Source: Setaria digitata
Taxonomy: Eukaryota; Nematoda; Chromadorea; Rhabditida; Setariidae
Reading direction: 5' to 3'
Assembly (NCBI GenBank): GCA_003640385.1
Contig: RCAB01000323.1
Span: 53,314 to 73,810 of the forward strand
DNA length: 20,497 nt
Shown here: positions 10,518 through 20,497 of the stretch, piece by piece
Layout of the letters: every line of letters starts with the position of its first letter
How positions within the stretch are numbered: position 1 is the stretch's first letter
Position numbers and translations under genes: made by a program
The notes under the pieces: model-generated
What the model was told of the DNA's origin: nothing
Databases searched by the model: none
The model's input: the letters and a program-made list of their open reading frames with translations, nothing else

Positions 10518-11075
10518 TTCAGAAAAAAAAAAGTTTGATTATGAATGATATTAGAATATTTAAAAAAAAAAAAAAAACAAACAAAAATTTAGAATTTAAA
10601 ATTGAAATTTAGATTAAAATTAGCGAAATTTGCTAACGAATGAGACCGGAACTAATTGGCAACCGTGAATGAAGGTGGGAACAGCAATTCTAAGACGAAT
10701 CAACACGGTTAGTTAGCTATTTTTGGTACATTTTAGAGTAAAATAACTGATTTCTTTTAATTTAAAAGAAAAAAAAAAGATTTTAAATAATGGCTGTTTT
10801 AATATTTCGTCAAAAACACTTCAATTAATATCATCGATTCATTTTTTGTAAAAGTTAAACTTGAATTTAAATTAAAATTAGGAAAAATTTGGCAAAAAAT
10901 AAACAGTTAATGATTTCATTCTAGCAGATTCTAAATTACTATGTTAATGATAAGTTCGAATTATTCAGTTTCAGTTCAGTTCGTTCATTTGTAGAAGAAG
11001 CGAAAATTCCAAAATGTCATGTTAGAGCATTCGTTTTTAAGTGTTAGCAACCATTGCAGGATGAACAAAAAACGA

Positions 11076-11123
11076 AAATAGTCTAGAATGAAAGGAATAT
11101 TTCTATTCTATTCTAGTCTATTT
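11076..11123. repeat. Inverted repeat, 14-base arms
   Basis: aaatagtctagaat (11076-11089) pairs with attctagtctattt (11110-11123) at 13 of 14 positions, with a 20-base loop that itself contains repeated attct. Confidence 0.65.
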
Positions 11124-11460
11124 AGAAAGTGTTAATAAAGGTTTAATGATAAGTATTTGAGATTTTAATGAACATTTTAAAATTGCTCTTTCTTCAAATT
11201 TTTAATCCTACCATTTTTCTACTTTCTAAAATAATCATTTCTTTCTTTTTGCTGCCTTTTATGGAATAAATTACTGCTCAAAGCGCAAATATATTTTTTA
11301 AAAAAAGAAAAAAAAAAAGCAAAATTAACAATTAATATAGTAAAATATTTCATTGTTTCTTAACTCTATCAAAGCTATTTGAATATTTCTGTGTATACAA
11401 TTTAACTTATTCTATTAGAATTACAAATTAATAAATTGATAACTCTTTATTTTATTACAC

Positions 11461-12624
11461 GCTAGTGGAATGAGATTCGTAAGAGTTGCATTTCGGGGCA
11501 TCGTGTCTAGTGTGGTCAGTCTGAATAGTGAACTTTGTTGCTTGGTCGCAGTTAGTCGTTGTTCGTAGGAGGGATGATGATGTCTTGCTTGCTTTTGAAT
11601 ATCGAGATGTCTGGTATCTTCCGGGGGTATTCGGGAAGTTTCATGGTGTTTCTAACTGTTGCTATGCAAGGTTTTGGATAATTTTCCTTGAAATTAGAAT
11701 TTTTTCTTACTCTGAAAATTGCTATTTTTCATTGCAGATGATTTTGGTGGATTGATTTTTTTTTTTTGAATATAAATTTGAAGGAACTAGAAAAAATAAG
11801 TTTGATTCATTTGATAAATTTAGATTTTATTTTTGCTTGAGTAGTTATTTTTTTTCTTTTTGTAAGCTTTTTTTCTATTACAGAGTTCTCTTGCTCTGCA
11901 TGAGTATATATCTAAAGAGTTATAAGTGGGATCTGGCGTAAATATATTCTCTTTTTTTAGGAAAAAAAAAAGGATTTTTTTTCTTGAAATAATTATCAGA
12001 AATAGTCTGTCTCTGAAGTTCAATTTTTTCTTGCCTTTTTCTCATCTGAGTCATCATCAGTATTATCTGATTCTTTGATTATCGGTGGATATTAGCATCG
12101 CTACCGTGAATGGTGCAGTACTCATACATCACAATGGGAACTGATTTTACGTAAAACTGTTTTGCTGTTCTTTATAATCCAGTACTTTGCATTTGCATTC
12201 CGAGAAATGGTTTTGCACCAGTTGATATCGTTTTAGAAAGTTGGGGAGGTATTTTCTTATGGAAAAGTTACTTAGGAAAAAGGAGAAGAAAGAAGTGCTT
12301 GCAGTCTGAAGAATTTCAAGCACTGGAGAAATCATTAATTCTATGCTCTGAGGAGTAATTCGGAGTTCGTTTTGTGCTGTAAACGTTATTCAACGAGTAG
12401 AGACAGGGTTTGCCGTGTCAGTTCTTTTTTTTTATTGATTTCTGTGATTAAACTCTTTAAAGATTATTTGTTAGGAAGGGATTGGTTTTTTTTTTTTTTT
12501 TTTTTTTTTTTAGGTAGACTGTTAGAACAAGGCGTATCGAGCACTGTAAATAATGATTATTTGATTAAAAAAGCTATCAGTGCTTCATTTCCAGATCGTT
12601 GACAAGAAGGTTTGGAGAGGAAAC
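11461..12624 (+). other. Putative promoter and 5' leader region of sur-6
   Basis: Near 11461 the A/T-run spacer gives way to sequence with more G and plus-strand T, as is common in transcribed DNA. The stretch has plausible splice signals (ttcattgcag ending 11737, ataatccag ending 12182, the acceptor ending 12594) and only short open frames. The longest untracked one, 12155-12358, is 67 codons without an ATG and ends in TAA, so it cannot be joined to the B55 frame. The minus-strand frame 12091-12020 reads as a short acidic then basic tail. I recognise no protein in either. The poly-T run at 12486-12511 lies here. The reading as leader and promoter is inferred from position and composition. 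Confidence 0.4.
12583..12594 (+). promoter_or_regulatory. Splice or spliced-leader acceptor before the sur-6 start
   Basis: cttcatttccag ends 30 bases before the chosen ATG and matches the nematode 3' splice-site pattern. Nematode mRNAs often receive a spliced leader just upstream of the start codon, so this may be a trans-splice site with a 30-nt leader. It could equally be the acceptor of a 5' UTR intron running from the 11.5 kb region. The reading frame stays open from here into MDVDD, so an upstream coding exon cannot be excluded. Confidence 0.55.
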
Positions 12625-15600
12625 ATGGATGTGGATGATCATCAGGCCTGTACATCAATGGATATCACAGAAAACGATAGTACTTCGGATGATGATGGAA
12701 TCCATTGGCATTTTTCGCAGGTTAAAGGAAACATCGAACCTGATGGAGGTATTACAAGCGACGGTGAGATCTTATAGCGTGTGATCGACTTTCCATGACA
12801 TCGTGGTCCTTATGGGGTATCTTAGGAACACATCATGTCGTGAAGTCGAATTTATGCTTGAACATCCGTTTTCATCTGTCGCTTTTTTCTTTCTTGCGAT
12901 GTTTTCATAGTTCATTCACGGAACCTTTACTGCTTTTGTTGTTTTCCTTTGATTTCGGAAGGAAATTTCAGAATTAAGTCCTTTGTTTTTGGCATTTTTC
13001 TTTTTTTTTTTCAAATGGTTTACGCTTCAACAGTTAACTAACGTTTTAGTTTTTCTTGTGATAATGCTTTTGTTTGCTATGCTATGAAATTCTGTTTAAC
13101 AACATCTTTTTAAACAATTTATTTTAGCGGATATTATATCCTGTGTCGAATTTTCTCACGATGGCGAATTCCTAGCGACTGGTGATAAAGGAGGGCGGGT
13201 TGTAATATTTCAACGGGACCAAAGTGTAGGCCTTGATTAGTTGTTTATTCGTGCTGTTTCTAATTTTGAGTTATTTAATAATCGCAAAAAATCTGGCTAG
13301 TACTCTACGATGCTGTGTGAGAATAGCAGCGGTAGCGGTCGCATTGCACAGGAGGAGAAAGTCACATCCAAAGTTTTAAACACTGCTGCTGAATTGGTCC
13401 AAAAACTGTCTGTACGATCGCCATTGTTGCTCAGTGCATTTGGAAGTTAATATATGATTGTTTCCTGTATCCCTTACATCGGTCATAGCAGCTGCTATCA
13501 CTGATTCAATGAATCAGTCTTAATCTTATTAGTGATTTCATTCTTATTACAAAATTCTTGTTGACACGAAGGAAATAGCGAGAATATCGGTCAATGAATT
13601 TGAATATAGTGGCGAGCTTTTCAGGGGAAATTCATAAATGGTCAACGTTCAACTGACTACAACGTCTATTCGACTTTCCAGTCTCATGAACCGGAATTTG
13701 ACTATTTGAAATCTCTCGAGATAGAAGAAAAAATCAATCAAATTAAATGGTTGAAAAGGAAGAATGCTGCGAATTTTATTCTGTCTACGAATGGTATGAC
13801 ACTGGTCTTGAATAAATTGGTTCACTAACATAACCTGAAAGATTATTCAGTTTAACTTTTAAATAGCTGAACGTCCTTAATCTTGAACAACTTTTTCAGA
13901 TAAAACGATCAAGTTGTGGAAAATTTCCGAAAGAGAAAAGAAAGTTGCTGATGGTGGTTGGAATTTAGCCAGAAATGCTGATGGCACAACTGTAGGTAAA
14001 CGAAGTGAGTGTGTCAGTTAGAATAATTTACCTTATATGTTATTTCTTAAATACTAGCATAGTTTTTTCGTTAGTATTTCTTTATTTGCTCAAAATAGAA
14101 AAAAGTTCTGTAATTTCTAGGCTTTAATGGTCAGCTTAAGCTGCCCAAATTAGTACCGATGGAATTAATTGTCGAAGCTTCTCCTCGACGGGTTTATGGC
14201 AATGCCCATACTTATCATGTTAATTCTATCAATGTTAATTCTGATCAGGTATAAGCACCTTTTGTTCTTAGCCTATAATTCTATCGTTTTTTCTCATATT
14301 TTATCATCAATCAATCGATCTTTCCAGGAAATCTTTTTATCAGCAGATGATCTGCGAATAAATATATGGCATCTTGAAATTACCAATGAAAGCTTCAGTT
14401 AGTTTCATTATGAAATTTCTGCATCCTCCTTTTTTTTCCTAAGTCTTTTCTCTATCAATTTAAAACAGTAAGATTCCCAGAATAGGCGAAGTATTTCCGC
14501 GATCATTTTATTACCGGTGTGATGCTTTGTTGCTCTCTGTTAATAAGTGGTCATTTTAGATATAGTGGATATTAAACCAGTGAATATGGAAGAATTAACA
14601 GAGGTAATCACTGCCGCTGAATTTCATCCCACTCAGTGTCACTGGTTCGTATATAGCTCTTCCAAAGGGTCGATTCGCCTGTGTGACATGCGTGATCGCG
14701 CACTTTGTGATATTCATGCCAAGTGTCAGTTTCTTTTATTCCGTGATTGTTCTTATGAGTAAAAAAGAATGTATCTGTTATAGGAAGGATTAATTATTTA
14801 ACGCAAATTTTTTGATTTTGCTTAGGTTTTGAGATTCGCACAAATTTGGTTCTGATTTTAATATTTTTGTTAGGATAATTATAATTAACATTAGATTTTG
14901 CAGTATTTGAAGAGTCGGAAGATCCGGCAAGTCGGTCGTTCTTCTCAGAAATCATTGCTTCTGTATCTGACGTGAAATTCTCTCACAATGGCCGATATTT
15001 GCTCACAAGGGATTATTTAACTGCTAAAGTATGCGTGTATATTTTGGATCATTCCACCATTCAGCAAGAGCTTCTTCCATATTTATTTATTTTTTTTTTT
15101 TTTAAATTATGAGGTTTGGGATACAGGTTTGGGATATAAACATGGAATCTGGACCCGTGGAAACGTATCCTGTACATGATTATTTACGCTCAAAATTATG
15201 CACATTGTATGAGAACGATTCTATTTTCGACAAATTCGAAGTTGACTGGAGCGGAGATGACAAGTAAGTTCATGTTTGTCACAAAACTAGTAAATCACTT
15301 GTATTTTAATTTTACCTACAAATTATTCAGTTATAACGACATATAGTTTTAAATCGATAAAGTGCTCTGCAGTATTTTGACTTCTTAGATTTTTTAAAGT
15401 ACCAGTTACTTATTGAATTTGAATGGGTCAGAGTTTGTAAATATTAATGAGGTGTTTTTAGGCTCAAAAAAATTTCCAAAATTCTCTGTAGAAATATGGA
15501 GAAAATGTGGATTAAAAGAGCCTAAAGGGAATATAATATGTAAATTCTGATCGGCAGCTGGAGGTTACGTAAATTTAGCGTGCCGTAGATTTTCTTTTCT

Positions 15601-16193
15601 TCTTGATAACTAGGTCTAAGAATAAGAATTTGTATTCGAAGAGGATTGTCTTAGTTCATATTTTTTGTTTTTAATTATTTGTATAGAATTTGATTCCTTG
15701 AATTATTTGTAATTTGTTTTGGCAAGTCAGTTTTTGAGATCAGGGAAATTGATGAGATTTTTACCAAATGTTATTGATTTTCAGTCACATCTTAACCGGG
15801 TCGTATAACAATTTCTTCCGATCATTCAAAAGAGGCGTTGAAGCAAGCGTAGCCAAAACCTATGAGGTGAATAATAAATTTTTTTTTTTTTGGATAAATT
15901 CGTTATCATAGACTTTCTTAGCTTTTTATGTTCATCTTTTCTGTTCCGAATTTCAGGCTCATATCGAGAAATCTCGCGTACGTTTACCAACTCGCCGAGT
16001 ACTAACGGCGGGTGTAGCACGTGTGAACAAGAAACGTGTCCATGCTGGAGCAGTAGAAACACATGCAGACGAAGATGTCAGTGCAGATAGTCTTGATTTT
16101 ACTAAAAAAATTCTGCATACTGCTTGGCACCCTAAACAAAATATCATCGCGTTGGCAGCAACAAATCGACTCTATATTTTTCAGGATAAATGA
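12625..16193 (+). CDS. sur-6: PP2A regulatory subunit B55 (SUR-6/PPP2R2 family), 11 exons
   Basis: Seven-bladed WD40 beta-propeller that targets the PP2A core enzyme (scaffold A plus catalytic C) to phosphoserine/threonine substrates; in C. elegans, SUR-6 acts in Ras signalling and early embryos. Exons: 12625-12763, 13128-13225, 13625-13793, 13900-14004, 14121-14248, 14328-14397, 14560-14724, 14904-15028, 15127-15263, 15785-15866, 15957-16193. They sum to 1455 nt (484 residues plus TGA), every junction is GT..AG and every phase matches. Landmarks: FSQVKG 30-35, DKGGRVVIF 66-74, the B55 signature [15 protein letters not shown] 103-117, second signature as [15 protein letters not shown] 198-212 (V and N where I and S are usual), SADDLRIN 218-225, NMEELTEV 245-252, [14 protein letters not shown] near 450-465, LYIFQDK at the C terminus. 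The length fits (about 450 residues in mammals, somewhat longer in worms). The start is the first in-frame ATG after an upstream TGA (12562), with A at -3 and G at +4. Residues about 400-450 diverge most from other B55 proteins as I remember them. Confidence 0.97.
13301..13450 (+). other. Open segment inside sur-6 intron 2: candidate alternative exon
   Basis: Directly after a ctag acceptor (AG at 13299-13300) the frame that continues exon 2 is open for 49 codons and ends in TAA at 13448-13450; an ATG lies at 13310. The segment is richer in G+C than the rest of the intron and uses varied codons ([14 protein letters not shown], then [14 protein letters not shown]). A GTACGA donor at 13412 would make 13301-13411 a 111-base exon of phase 0-0, inserting 37 residues between residues 79 and 80. 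Read to the stop, it would instead give a B55 protein truncated after blade 1. The acceptor lacks a T-rich tract, which argues against strong use. I know of no B55 protein with an insert here. Confidence 0.3.
13485..13517 (+). other. Two adjacent palindromes in sur-6 intron 2
   Basis: ATAGCAGCTGCTAT (13485-13498) and CTGATTCA-A-TGAATCAG (13501-13517) are perfect and separated by two bases. The first contains CAGCTG, an E-box. Confidence 0.5.
13988..14010 (+). other. Tandem 5' splice sites at the end of sur-6 exon 4
   Basis: Two donors, GTAAAC at 13996 and GTGAGT at 14005, lie 9 bases apart, and both leave the exon in phase 1, matching exon 5. The distal donor (used in the CDS call because GTGAGT is the stronger consensus) gives TTVGKRSFNGQ; the proximal one gives TTVGFNGQ. 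The site falls in a segment of B55 that is variable in length between species. Confidence 0.5.
15112..15138 (+). repeat. 13-base tandem duplication across the exon 9 acceptor
   Basis: gtttgggatacag (15114-15126) is followed immediately by gtttgggatata, the true exon 9 start (VWDIN). Each copy is preceded by an AG, so the acceptor and the first exon bases are duplicated. The proximal acceptor (atacag) keeps the frame; using the distal one (ttatgag, AG at 15112-15113) would add 13 bases and shift the frame. Confidence 0.75.
15457..15526 (+). other. Potential stem-loop in sur-6 intron 9
   Basis: TTTAGGCTC (15457-15465) and GAGCCTAAA (15518-15526) are perfect 9-base arms, with a smaller TTCTC/GAGAA pair inside. 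Intron 9 (15264-15784) is the longest intron of the gene at 521 bases. Confidence 0.35.
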
Positions 16194-16600
16194 CATTAAT
16201 TTCTTCATATAAGCTATTCACTGTACTGAGCAAATCTATTTCATTTGACTTTGATCTTATTCATTTGAGGGTTTTTAGCAGTTTAGTTTTACTTTTTAGT
16301 TCCCATTCAACCAGAATTTTATGGAAATGAGGAACTGCTCAGATAATGAGAGAAAGTGCTTTTCCCTTCTTCCCTCTCTCTCCCTCGAAAAAAGGAAAAG
16401 AAGATATTGTTTTGTTGAATAATCAGAATATGTTATCTCTCAGGGATAACCTAAAAGTTGTTTATTTTGTTATTTTCTGTTAAATTTTGAGGAGTTTATG
16501 CTATTGTTTACCGCTTAGCCGTGATTGCTACCAATGCTTACGAGCATTTTAGGCCTTGAGCCCGCTAGAATAAATGAGTTGAGAATTTTACCCATTTTTT
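16194..16600 (+). other. sur-6 3' UTR
   Basis: Follows the TGA stop directly. It is T-rich with no long reading frame, includes a C/T-rich tract at about 16365-16385 followed by a purine stretch, and runs to the first AATAAA found by eye downstream of the stop. The exact end is inferred. Confidence 0.55.
16569..16574 (+). terminator. AATAAA poly(A) signal, proximal
   Basis: Canonical AATAAA about 375 bases after the stop, followed within 30 bases by the T-rich stretch cccattttttac. It is the first canonical hexamer after the stop codon by eye. Confidence 0.55.
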
Positions 16601-18260
16601 ACTTCCAAAGGAATGTTCAGCGTGGAATATACTCCTGCTTTTGGCGTTAATTTTAATAATTTAAAATTCATTGATGCTACTTAAGGAATGGTTGGGTTCA
16701 TAATTTTTAAGCTATATACTGCTATGGGAGGGTTTAGGCCGGATATTACATGTAAATAAGTAGTGGATCACCTATGTTGCTTATTTCAGTTGCTATCCTT
16801 TTCCTTTTTCTTCCTCGCAGAATCATCACTTGACTTTGTATAGTCTATTATTTTCCTGCAGGGGATAATGTTACTGTCTTCAATAGATAATTATTGATTT
16901 GTTATTTTTCATTTTGAAGAAGTCTTAATTACTTTGTTGGCAGTAATTGATGCATTAATTCATTCATTTTGCCTTTCAGTGAGGCTGGTCAAAAACGATT
17001 GCTTTTAAGCTCGTTTCAATGGTGTCATCGTTGAGCCTTGTTTTATTGTTAGTAGATTTTAAATTGTTAAATTAGCGTTGCATTTGAAGCTGAACTTGAC
17101 GAAAGTGTATCACTGGGTATCGTCATGGAATGATTTCCTGGTTTAATGTTATCACATCGTGGTGGCAATGTAATATTACTGCGACTATGACCACTGTTCA
17201 TCTTTCCAATTGTCCTTTCATTTCTGTTTGTTTTTGTGAGAAGTGCTTTTGGCGTTTTTCAGCTTTTCTTTTACTATCATTTAATCGAATCACTAGGACA
17301 GAGTGAAGAGTTAGGAGAAATTTTTCACAGCATTAAGGATTTATTAATTTATCTGCTTGAGCTGACCTATGTTTATGGGTAGTCTAGGATAACAGTTGCA
17401 TTTGTGATTGTACGCAGAAGTTACATTTCTTTATAGAAACAGTTTGTTTGTTTTTTTTTTTTTTTGAAATGTCAAGATCTTGTTTCTCATTTGTAATCTT
17501 TCAAAAAGCTCGTATTTTTAGAAATTTATCGTTTAATAACTTTGAACTTGGCAATATTTTTTCTCCCTTAAGGACAGCACAATGAATTCCTGGATATTTT
17601 TGTTCTTTATGTTTCACCTTTTTATATCTCTGATTTTACTCTCTCCATACGGATTCATTTACTCTTTTGAGTTTGTGCAGACTCTTTTTCACTTTTTTCT
17701 TCCGTTTATTCAATTTCTACCGACTTCCATTTACATTTTTTTTCCTTTAAATGTTTATTCGAAGTATATTGATTAAGTGGATCTGATTTGATTCATTATA
17801 TTTCCTTTTGCAAAAGAAGAAAAAAAAAAATTTGTTTTTCTTGTCTGATAAAGTTAGTACATACGTAATTCACTGGTGATGTGCACCTGTGAGAGTGTAT
17901 TGTATTTCTGGATGATGGAGGATTAAGCTAAATCACCTTTGTGGGATCAGATTTTCCGTCCAAAATTGAATATGTTATTGAAAAACCTTAATTCCTCAGT
18001 TAGATCATTTTGAGTTTCCACTTGTTAATACAACCTCCAAGAGGATCGTTGATTCATTCATGCATGGCATTAAATGTCATTCCTGAGTGTATTAATTACA
18101 TTTCTGTAGAAATGATGCGAATTTCTTTGACAAATTTGCAAGTTTCAACTATTATATTGAAACATTGTGCTATTGGTTTCATGTACTGGTGATTATGTAA
18201 AAATAAATTCCTCATCGAATGGAACTATTTAAATGGGCTTTTAAAATCACGCAAATAAAC
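16601..18260 (+). other. T-rich region after sur-6, possible extended 3' UTR
   Basis: This stretch keeps the plus-strand T excess and has few long A/T runs, unlike the spacer at both ends of the window. No recognised gene is visible: the open frames at 17582-17776 and 18010-18192 encode T-driven hydrophobic or unplaced peptides. AATAAA hexamers appear again at 18202-18207 and 18254-18259, where composition reverts to spacer. This would fit a distal poly(A) site and a roughly 2-kb 3' UTR, or an unrecognised non-coding transcript. Confidence 0.35.
18202..18259 (+). terminator. Two AATAAA hexamers, candidate distal poly(A) sites
   Basis: AATAAA at 18202-18207 and 18254-18259 lie at the point where the T-rich transcribed-looking block ends. 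AATAAA is common in such A/T-rich DNA, so position is the only support. Confidence 0.25.
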
Positions 18261-20497
18261 TCAATGTTTAGTTTCGAGAATGGAACGAAATCTTTAGTTA
18301 TTTATGAGGTGATTTATAAATGCATTTAATGTGTAAACATTCACTTTTGGATCAAATCATAATTAGTTGCGATATTGCGACAATACGCTGGAAAAATATG
18401 CTATGATTCAGATCTTCAAAATTTTTTAATCTTATTCGTAATTGCAAAATTATTGATAAAAATTTAAGAGCTTCAAAAAAAAAAAAAGAAAAAGCAAATT
18501 AAACGGAATAATTACCGTTGTTAATCAGAATTTTCAAGTTTCTAAAGTTTCTTTGTCCCCTGGAATTATTTAAAAGTCAGCAACTTTAAATGAATGAAAT
18601 TTGAAAAAAAAAAAAAAAAAAAAAAATGTTCGGTAGCAATCATTTGATTTGTGCAGCCGAACGGATGCAATACAGAAGTTCCTTTTTTTTTTTTTTTCAC
18701 TTGCGTTAAATTTCGGTCTCAGAAGCTATGGAATTATTTCGTTTAATTTTAATTTTATAGTATGCTTATATTACTAATAACGCGTCAATGCATATTTGTG
18801 GAAGAAGTTAACTAATTAGAAAAAAAAAAGACTGGAATTTGATTATTTTAGATAATCAAACTTAAAATTTCTTCTTGAAAAAACAAATTTCGCTAAATGA
18901 TAATGAAAAATTCTTATTTAATTTCCGAAATTTACTGTATTTAATTATTCGAAAATAATTTGAACAATGTTTTTATTATTTTTACAAAATTATTGGACAA
19001 AAAGAAAGCAAAAAAAAAGTATGTTTTTGGACAATATGAATTGAAGTAATGAGTGAACAGAGAGAAACTGAGGAACTGTTCGGTAAAATCAATTCATTTT
19101 TTCAATTATTTCAAATCAAAATGATTAATAAATTTAAGAAAAAAAACATCCATAAATAGTCATTATTTCTCTATACAGAGCTACTATCTATTTCAATTTT
19201 AATTTAGCTGAAGAATTTATTTTTTTCAATTTAAAAAAAAAAAAAAAAAAAAGCAATTTTTCGTTTTAAATTCAAAATGCGTGTTAATCATTGCTAGTGT
19301 TAAATTATGTTTAATTTCATGAAAAATTCCAAAATTACTACCATATTAGAGGATTTTGAAATTTATTTCTAACAAATTATCAATATGAAAAATAAAATCG
19401 GTCGATTACTATAAAACCGGCTTATATTAATTGTCCGGTTTCATTATTTCAAAATTTTCATATTACCCATGTAGTAATAATGAATTTTGTAATACTGGCC
19501 TAAATATTATCTGTCCTTGTTAGCTGTCCTCATTTTAACAAATAATTATCAATTTTAATTCTTCATCCATCATTTCCTTGTTCATTCTTTGTTATTTATG
19601 CATATATTATGTATTAATGCAAATTTCGTATTTTCATTCATCTTCGAATTACTCTAAATTGCTGCAAAAAAATTAATTTTTGACCACTACTGCCTGACTA
19701 ATTTCATCGAACAATTATAGTTTAATTTATTTCAATGGCAAAATTTGATAAAATTAATTTTAGTAATTTTGTATTAAGAAAAAAATTCAAAGAATGTGTA
19801 AAAAAAAAAAAAAAAAAATAAAATAAAGGATCAAAATGGTTAGCTTATCAATGTCATTTTTTTTTTTTTTTTTTTCTCTTTGCTTAAACGATGTACAATT
19901 GTCACATTACCAATTCATTATCACAAAAATAACAACAGTAATCATCATAAAAAATACATTGAAAAGTAATAATGAAGAGAAAAAAAAGAAAAAAAAAAAA
20001 AAAAAAAAAGCAACCCTTTAATAACAGTCATAAAAAAAAAAAAAAAAAAAAATGATTAGAGTCTCGTAATTAAACTGATTAGCAAATAATAGTAGTATAA
20101 TAATCAGTCTATTGGCCAGGTATAGTATAGGTATTTCAAAATTTTTATTATTTTCACTTTGTTCGTTACTATGTTGGAATGGATCATAATTTTTGATGCA
20201 TTTCAATTTTTAGTAATATTTTTAAAATTTGCTTTTTTTTTTTTTTTTATTGTAATTTTTGCACTGTGTGTGTGTGTCTGTGTGTCTGTGTCTGTGTTTT
20301 TTTTTTCTTTTCAATTTTAATTTTTATAATATTTTTAAAAAGTTGAAGGTAAGTTGTCAGAAATTTTTAATTCTTTCTATTGTTTTCGTTGATGAATTTG
20401 AATTATTAAGATGGCCATTCTGTCCTTCCTCCATTTCCCGCATTCTCTTTCTTTTCATTTTTTTTTTTTGTCCTTTAACTTCTGTATCTCTCATTAA
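18261..20497. other. A/T-rich spacer
   Basis: Returns to the composition of the window's left part, with many poly-A/T runs. A short inverted repeat AAACCGG(14)CCGGTTT lies at 19414-19441. Frames at 19836-20021 and 20018-20206 are homopolymer-driven. Confidence 0.65.
20265..20297. repeat. (TG)n/(TCTG)n microsatellite
   Basis: TG alternation interrupted by TCTG units and followed by poly-T. Confidence 0.85.

Larger units (their letters stand above)
8603..11460. other. A/T-rich spacer with repeats and foldbacks
   Basis: Outside the listed inverted repeats and AT blocks I see no gene. Small G+C-richer patches at about 9110-9235, 10010-10160 and 10620-10720 have no readable frame or RNA fold I recognise. 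Confidence 0.55.

Noticed and set aside
12020..12091. Minus-strand acidic/basic tail (KESDNTDDDSDEKKARKN then TGA) resembling a protein C terminus
   Set aside because: Only 23 codons, no upstream minus-strand exons found, and the acidic part comes from a short GAT/TCA repeat.
12155..12358. 67-codon plus-strand frame in the leader region
   Set aside because: It has no ATG and no family resemblance, and it ends in a stop, so it cannot be part of the B55 protein.
15826..16208. Several overlapping frames on both strands near the end of the PP2A gene
   Set aside because: They are shadows of exon 11 and intron 10; only the frame ending in LYIFQDK matches the B55 family.
17582..17776. 64-codon hydrophobic frame that could be a small membrane protein
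   Set aside because: Its composition follows the local T excess, with no start context, splice signals or recognisable family.
1..20497. tRNA, rRNA, spliced-leader RNA, CRISPR or transposase genes
   Set aside because: Reading both strands I found no TPsiC-like box in a tRNA context, no regular spacer array and no transposase motif.

Overview
This window looks like nematode nuclear DNA. It is very A/T-rich (about three quarters A+T by eye), is full of poly-A and poly-T runs up to about 30 bases, and contains one intron-rich protein gene whose product is closest to the B55 regulatory subunit of protein phosphatase 2A (SUR-6 in C. elegans). The introns end in the TTTCAG/TTTTAG-type acceptors typical of nematodes, and a ttccag 30 bases before the start codon could receive a spliced leader. 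A filarial or other spirurid worm is a reasonable guess from composition, but the sequence does not prove it.

Layout: bases 1-11460 hold no gene I can confirm. They contain A/T-rich spacer, several small tandem repeats, a few good inverted repeats, one decayed reading-frame island (about 1662-1835), a 59-69 codon minus-strand open frame of unknown identity (5574-5783), and a possible regulatory block (5900-6355) with a heat-shock-element-like site and seven GATAA cores. Bases 11461-12624 are G/T-richer and look like the promoter and leader region of the PP2A gene. Bases 12625-16193 are the eleven-exon coding region (484 codons plus stop, assembled from exon coordinates that all agree in phase). 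Bases 16194-18260 are T-rich on the plus strand without long A/T runs; they hold the 3' UTR and possibly an extended transcript end. Bases 18261-20497 return to A/T-rich spacer.

The most interesting points concern the PP2A B55 gene. Intron 2 carries a compositionally distinct open segment that could act as an in-frame 37-codon cassette exon or as an alternative C-terminal exon. Exon 4 has two donors 9 bases apart, both keeping frame. The exon 9 acceptor is duplicated in a 13-base repeat. I found no tRNA, rRNA, CRISPR array, transposase gene or virus-like gene. I see no convincing new multi-gene system here; the notable signals are candidate alternative-splicing and regulatory structures.
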